A stretch of DNA of 64,000 nt from Dipteronia dyeriana. Lineage: Eukaryota; Streptophyta; Magnoliopsida; Sapindales; Sapindaceae. Both the position numbers and the translations under genes were made by a program. This document shows positions 59,511 to 64,000 of this stretch, one piece after another. The stretch covers positions 61,305,253-61,369,252 of the forward strand of contig CM065297.1 of assembly GCA_032871835.1 (NCBI GenBank), in the 5' to 3' direction. Within the stretch, counting starts at the first letter, position 1. Every line of letters begins with the position of its first letter. The notes under the pieces are model-generated. The model worked only from the letters and a program-made list of their open reading frames with translations, did not search any database and was not told the origin of the DNA.

Positions 59511-60850
59511 TCCACTCCAAGTGATTACCCAACCAAGTACAGCAGTGGGTAAGAAGATTTGTACCCTAAATCGTCAGCCATGCTGGATGTATCCAATAGT
59601 GGTTTATCTCCAGGAAGCTTTCCGAGGAGCCTGACTAAGCCAGAAGAATTAAGAGGCTCTTAGTCCGATATTGCCTGGCAGATGGATGCCTCTACAAGAG
59701 GGTCAGATCCCTTCCCTTGCTTCTATGTTTGCATCCTGATGATGCCAAATGGGCAAGAAGAGAGGTTCACTCTAGGGAATATGGGAACAACGTTGGTGGA
59801 GAAGCTTTGGCATATCAGGTACTCCGTATGGTGTATTACTGGCTAACTATTCATCAAGATGCAAAAACTTTGTACAATCCTGTGAGCCATGCCAGAAAAC
59901 GTCTAACTTGAGCCACCTCCCACAGGAGCGTCTGTCATCTCTCAGCTTGCCTTACCCCTTTGCTATGTAGGGAGTCGACCTGATCGGACCACTTTCTACC
60001 GCTCATTGACAAGCCAAGTATGCTATTGTGTTGATCGACTATTTCACAAGAAAGGTTAAAGCTAGACCGCTCTCCCAGATATCGGAAGAGAACACGATAA
60101 GGTTCATCAAAAATAATGTAGTTTATAGGTTTGGGACCCCTCTTATCATTACAGCTGACCTTGACAAACAGTTTGATAACGGTCGATTCAAGGAATTTTG
60201 TAAAGGCTTGGGAATCAACCATAGATTCGCCTCAGTAGACCACCCTCAAACTAATGGGCTGGTGGAATTCACTAATGAGACTATAAAGAAGCTGTTGAAA
60301 AATAAGTTACAGTAGAGAAAGGGCAGATGGGCCGAGGAGCTTCCCGAGGTTCTCTTGGCTTATCGTACTTCAAGAAGAATAGCCACCACAGAAACACCCT
60401 ATTCTTTAACCTTCACGGCTGAAGCAGTTCTTCCCATTGAGCACAAACTAACCTCCTTCAGAGTTTAATATTTTTAACATGGAAGCAATGAGGATATGCT
60501 CCGAGCTAGCCTATATCTCTTGTAAGAGAAACAAGATTGGGTAGCTGAGAAAGTAGCGATTTACCAGAGCAAGATCGCTAGGTACTTTAACAAGAGAGTT
60601 AAAGCTCGAAACTTTAAGGAAGGGGACCCAGTTCTTAGAAAAGTGACCTTGTATACCAAGAAGAGGTCAGACGGGGTCTTGGGGCCCAACTGGGATAGAG
60701 CTTACTTAGTAAGCGGTCTGCAACGGGGCATACAAGCTCGAGGACATGGATGGTCGGTCCATCGACCACACCTGGAATGCCGATCACCTGAGGAAGTATT
60801 ACCCTTAGACAAGGGACTCGTGAGAAGACTACCTCTATTTAGGTTTCAAT
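59511..60850 (+). pseudogene. Element C integrase
   Basis: The zinc-binding domain is readable (HPDDAKWARREVHSREYGNN, LRMVYYWLTIHQDAK), but a frameshift hides the C-x-x-C pair in SCEPCQ. The core has GVDLIGP after a TAG, LIDYFTRKVKARPLSQI, ITADLDKQFDNGRF (second acid) and VDHPQTNGLVEFTNETIKK (glutamate present). The C-terminal part reads YQSKIARYFNKRVKARNF, then a frameshift, and ends near 60850. The catalytic acids are better preserved than in element A. Confidence 0.88.
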
Positions 60851-61230
60851 AAAATCTCTAATAACAATATACTCTATTATTTAATAATAAAGTCTGTTTT
60901 CTCCATCTTCGACTATATTTTACAGTAATTTCTCCATATTCAATTAGGGTATACATAAGGGAGTTCAACATAATAACCTCAAGACTAGGGAATAGCCCGG
61001 GAAGCCCCCTCACTATCCATGATGCCTCGACCGGGTACGATGCCCCCGCTAAAAAGGCTCTGAGTGTAAGAGCATAGTTACCATCTAGATCACGAGACAA
61101 AGAAATAGCTAGATAGCCCTCCTGATACCTTGGTCGGGCTTTCACCCCCAATAAGGGTCTAAGTGTAAGAGCATAGTTGCTATCTAGATCACGAGACCAG
61201 GAAATAGCTAGATAGCCCTCCTGATTCCTC
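60851..61230 (+). repeat. Element C 99-bp tandem repeats, ~2.5 copies
   Basis: After a short AT-rich tail, CTAGATAG occurs at 61109 and 61208, period 99, with GGTCTAAGTGTAAGAGCATAG. Shortest array of the family, at the same place downstream of integrase as in element A. The minus strand is partly open (60858-61151). Confidence 0.9.
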
Positions 61231-61874
61231 TATCGGGGCTATAACCCACCAAAAAGGCACGACATTGGAAAGCTCTCCAAAATAAACTCTAACATTCCAG
61301 TTATTACTGGTTAGTAATCTTCCATGTGTACATGGCTTCTTGCTGTGACATGTATAAACTAGCCTATAATTACATAAAGGGACTTTTCACTAAAGTTATG
61401 GAGCTACAAGCTTCTGTCGAGAATTGAGATCTTGAGCTAGCTGTCTACTTTCATATTTAAACAAAATTTTATATCTCGTTATCTTTGCCAAGATTCTAGT
61501 ATGTCAAGTAAATTCAGAGGTCGCATCTAGGTCGGGATCAGAATGAAGAAAGAGGATGTCATCCAAGTCAAATTCATTGAAGCAAACATGAATGAAATAT
61601 AAAGCCAGTTTTCATTATTGAAATGGGAGCCTATCCCCTGGAAAGGCTACAGTTATCAAGCAGGGAGCCCAACCCCCAACTTCCGGTCTAAACAAGCTGA
61701 AAGAATGAAGATGAATAAGCTAATTAAACATGGCATGAATAAAGCGGGATGCCTACCCCTTTTCTGGGTAGCAAAAACAAGTTGTGATTAAACTGTATCA
61801 GGCTCTTGCTATCCCCTCGCTCTGTTCTACTGCTCCCCCTTTCTGCTGGACCTCACCCCTTGCTCTTCCTTCCG
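61231..61874. other. Spacer between tandem repeats and aORF C
   Basis: About 640 bp with no ORF or repeat that I recognise. Confidence 0.6.
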
Positions 61875-64000
61875 ATGTTACTCATATTGGTTGGCCATCT
61901 CTGCTACCTCTTCCATCGAAGAATCCATAATTGTTTGTTGTTCAGCCGAGTCCTCCTCCAAGACCTCATTAACCACCGCACTAACCTCAGGTTGGTTGGC
62001 CGCGTCGAGAAGGGTGGCCATTGACTTCATCCTGCTCCCTCCTACCTCCAACTCTTCCCTTGAAGACACTTCAGAGGGGTCTTGGTCATTCTGGATAGCC
62101 TCCTTCATGCATCATAGGCCGAAACCCCATTGAGGATTCTCCAGGACATGATGTTGGGAAGACGGGAGCAGGAGGAGGAAGATCTGACATAGCTGGCTGC
62201 CTCCTAACTTCAACCATATTAGAAGAACCAGATTCATTACCTTCGGGATAAGACATCTCAGTGACCTCGGCCATTATTTCCTCCTTATCACGACCGGCAA
62301 TGATGGATAGGTCAAAGGGCAGAGGTAGAGCTTCAGCAACCTGGAAGGAGGCATTGAAATGCCCATCACTGAAGGAAGCGTCCATCTCCACATACAACTT
62401 GGCTACCTGAGCTTGCAGGGCCTAATTCTCAACTTCCAACGTTTTTGCTTTTGCCTTCCAGTAGTCCCTCTACTCAGCCCAACGCTCAGCCAGAAGGGTT
62501 TCAAAGTCGAGGGACCTCTTCGTCCTCTCATGATCACATCGGAGCTCGGCTAGCTCTGCCTCCATCCCCTTTTGACTAGAGGCCATCTCTTGAACTAAGT
62601 CTTGAGCCTACACCAATAACTCCTTGGCTCGTTCAGCTTCAGCTTCAGCTTCGGTTACCCGATCATGGAGAGAAGCCACCTGGTGGCCCATGACAATATT
62701 GAATTTGTCTATAAAAGAGTTCAAACTAGAAAGTGACGAACCAAACTATTGCAGGAGAAGATAAAAAACGATGATTACCTTGGCTAAAAAGGCAGATCTT
62801 TTTGTGATCAGAATATCTACGAGCATCGAAGCCATCATAGAAAGACTGTCCCTGTGGAAGGAAGCAACGAATTACCTTAAGACCTCATCTAAAAAGGTAA
62901 AGCCAGATAGATTTTACGGGCGAATAGGGGAATCCCCTTCAACACCAGTCTTGAGGTCCTTTGAAGCTCGAGTGGCTAGGAATGTAGATGGAGAGACAGA
63001 AGTGTCTAGGAAGTGTAAAGTGGGGGCGAAGTGAACAGAAACAGGGGTAGGGACAACTAGAGTATGTGCTGTCATTACAACATCAATGGCTTGAGAAACA
63101 GAGGCCCCCTTACCCTGCACCTTGGTACCCGGAGATGCGAGGAACGACATCTTTAACCAGTGTTAGGAGAAGGACAGAGCAAGAGCATATAAAGCCCCAG
63201 CCGGAACAGTTGGCCCCCATTTCTCTGAGAAACCCATAGGGATTTCCTGATTGGATTTGGCAGAAAGAGAAGGAGTGCGTACTTGTAGTGCATCACAGAA
63301 AGCTGAAGCAACAACAAAAACTGTTAAAAAAAGAAAAAAAAATAGAAAGACATCAGAAACGAGCTAACTAACGTAATGAAGTTTAACAACTTGGTGTTAC
63401 TTACGAGGAGTAGCATCAGAGATCCGTACGTATCAATTCACCCTACGAGAATCGAAGGAATCAGCGGTCGGGAATTTCAGGTTCAGATAGTTTCTGGAAA
63501 GGATTGCCTTCAAAACGAGTTCAGATACAGCGAGCAAGGAGTCCTGATCCCAAGATGGTTTGTTGTTGAAAGTCGTAGGAACCTCATACTCTCACCCACC
63601 GATAATTATCAAGCTTTCTCAACCATCCCCCGATAGGATCCACTCTTCCTTCCAGGTTGGGTCTTTCCTTGAAGTGACAGGGATAATGAAGTTAAGCTTG
63701 TTCTTTGCTTTGGTATAGAACTAGCCTCGTGGAACTCCGACCAGGTTCCTGATTTGAAAAAGGTAAGCCAGCTCCTCAGCTTTGGGCTTCATGATGACCA
63801 TGCTTAGCTCGTATTGGTTCCTCAACAGCATAAGAAAGCCGATCAGATGCCTCAAAAAGCCGGGAGTCAAATGGAGGTGAGTTAGCTGTAGGGCGTTGAG
63901 AACCTGTTAAAGGTAGGAAAGGAGAGAAAGCCAAACCCCGTTTTCAAGGGCTACTACATGGATCGAAAGCATGCCTTTGGGTGAATTGAAGTTGTTATAA
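61875..64000 (-). pseudogene. Antisense ORF of element C (aORF), start outside window
   Basis: The N-terminus lies beyond 64000. Read on the minus strand, pieces match copies A and B: the LHPT-type domain region near 63900-63640 (frames broken), a linker at about 63100-62900, a charged stretch near 62700-62450 likely to form a coiled coil, and an open C-terminal part. The latter includes FSDGHFNASFQVAEALPLPF, PPPAPVFPTS and an acidic end (SMEEVAEMANQYE, stop near 61878). It is the only copy here with the C-terminus. LARD-1 and the LARD-2 left arm keep a relic of this C-terminal part. Resembles the antisense ORFs of Tat elements; function unknown. Confidence 0.75.

Larger units (their letters stand above)
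53785..64000 (+). mobile_element. Tat-type Ty3/gypsy element C, incomplete at right edge
   Basis: Order: primer site, gag (split by a solo LTR), protease, reverse transcriptase, RNase H, integrase, tandem repeats, antisense ORF. This is the most complete Tat copy here. It has many stops and a deletion between reverse transcriptase and RNase H. The 3' LTR would lie right of the window. Confidence 0.9.

Noticed and set aside
1..64000. Host protein-coding genes
   Set aside because: All open frames above background belong to transposon proteins, LTRs or tandem repeats; none shows a cellular gene family or exon-intron pattern I can support.

Overview
The window looks like repetitive DNA from a large angiosperm nuclear genome. 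Everything recognisable is LTR-retrotransposon sequence: Ty1/copia with initiator-Met tRNA primer sites, and Ty3/gypsy of the Tat type, which carries an extra antisense ORF and 3' tandem repeats. I found no convincing host gene, tRNA, rRNA or CRISPR array. All coding regions are broken by stops, frameshifts or deletions, so they are called pseudogenes. The species cannot be told from the sequence.

Layout. 1-9257 is a degenerate copia element (5' LTR cut by the window edge, gag, pol, 2.07-kb 3' LTR). It sits inside the pol gene of Tat element A (9314-19944: RNase H, integrase, 97-bp repeats, antisense ORF, 3' LTR). A also contains a truncated second copia element on the minus strand (12530-16539). 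A is followed by element B (19945-23662), a deletion derivative in which gag is joined to the antisense ORF. Then come a 333-bp unassigned stretch and an inverted LTR fragment (23996-25065). From 25066 a third Tat element, C, runs off the right edge. Its 5' LTR is split into three pieces by two large insertions only 67 bp apart. Its gag is further interrupted by a solo LTR of the first copia family (55622-57588) with a perfect target duplication AGTAT.

The two insertions in the LTR of C (25667-37612 and 37680-53298) are non-coding, LARD-like derivatives of the Tat family. They keep related LTR ends, the primer site, the polypurine tract, a remnant of the antisense ORF and the ~99-bp tandem repeats. 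In place of gag-pol they carry a ~451-bp higher-order repeat made of three ~150-bp subunits. Each subunit holds two short inverted repeats whose arms change together between copies, which suggests conserved stem-loops. The second insertion is a tail-to-tail palindrome: LTR(+), internal(+), central LTR(+), internal(-), LTR(-). It is bounded by a perfect 5-bp duplication AAAGC and its flanks rejoin the host LTR, so it appears to have entered as one 15.6-kb unit.

How the parts relate. Tat-type elements would supply Gag, protease, reverse transcriptase and integrase in trans, and the LARD-like elements keep only the cis signals. None of the protein-coding copies in this window looks intact, so any active helper would have to be elsewhere in the genome.
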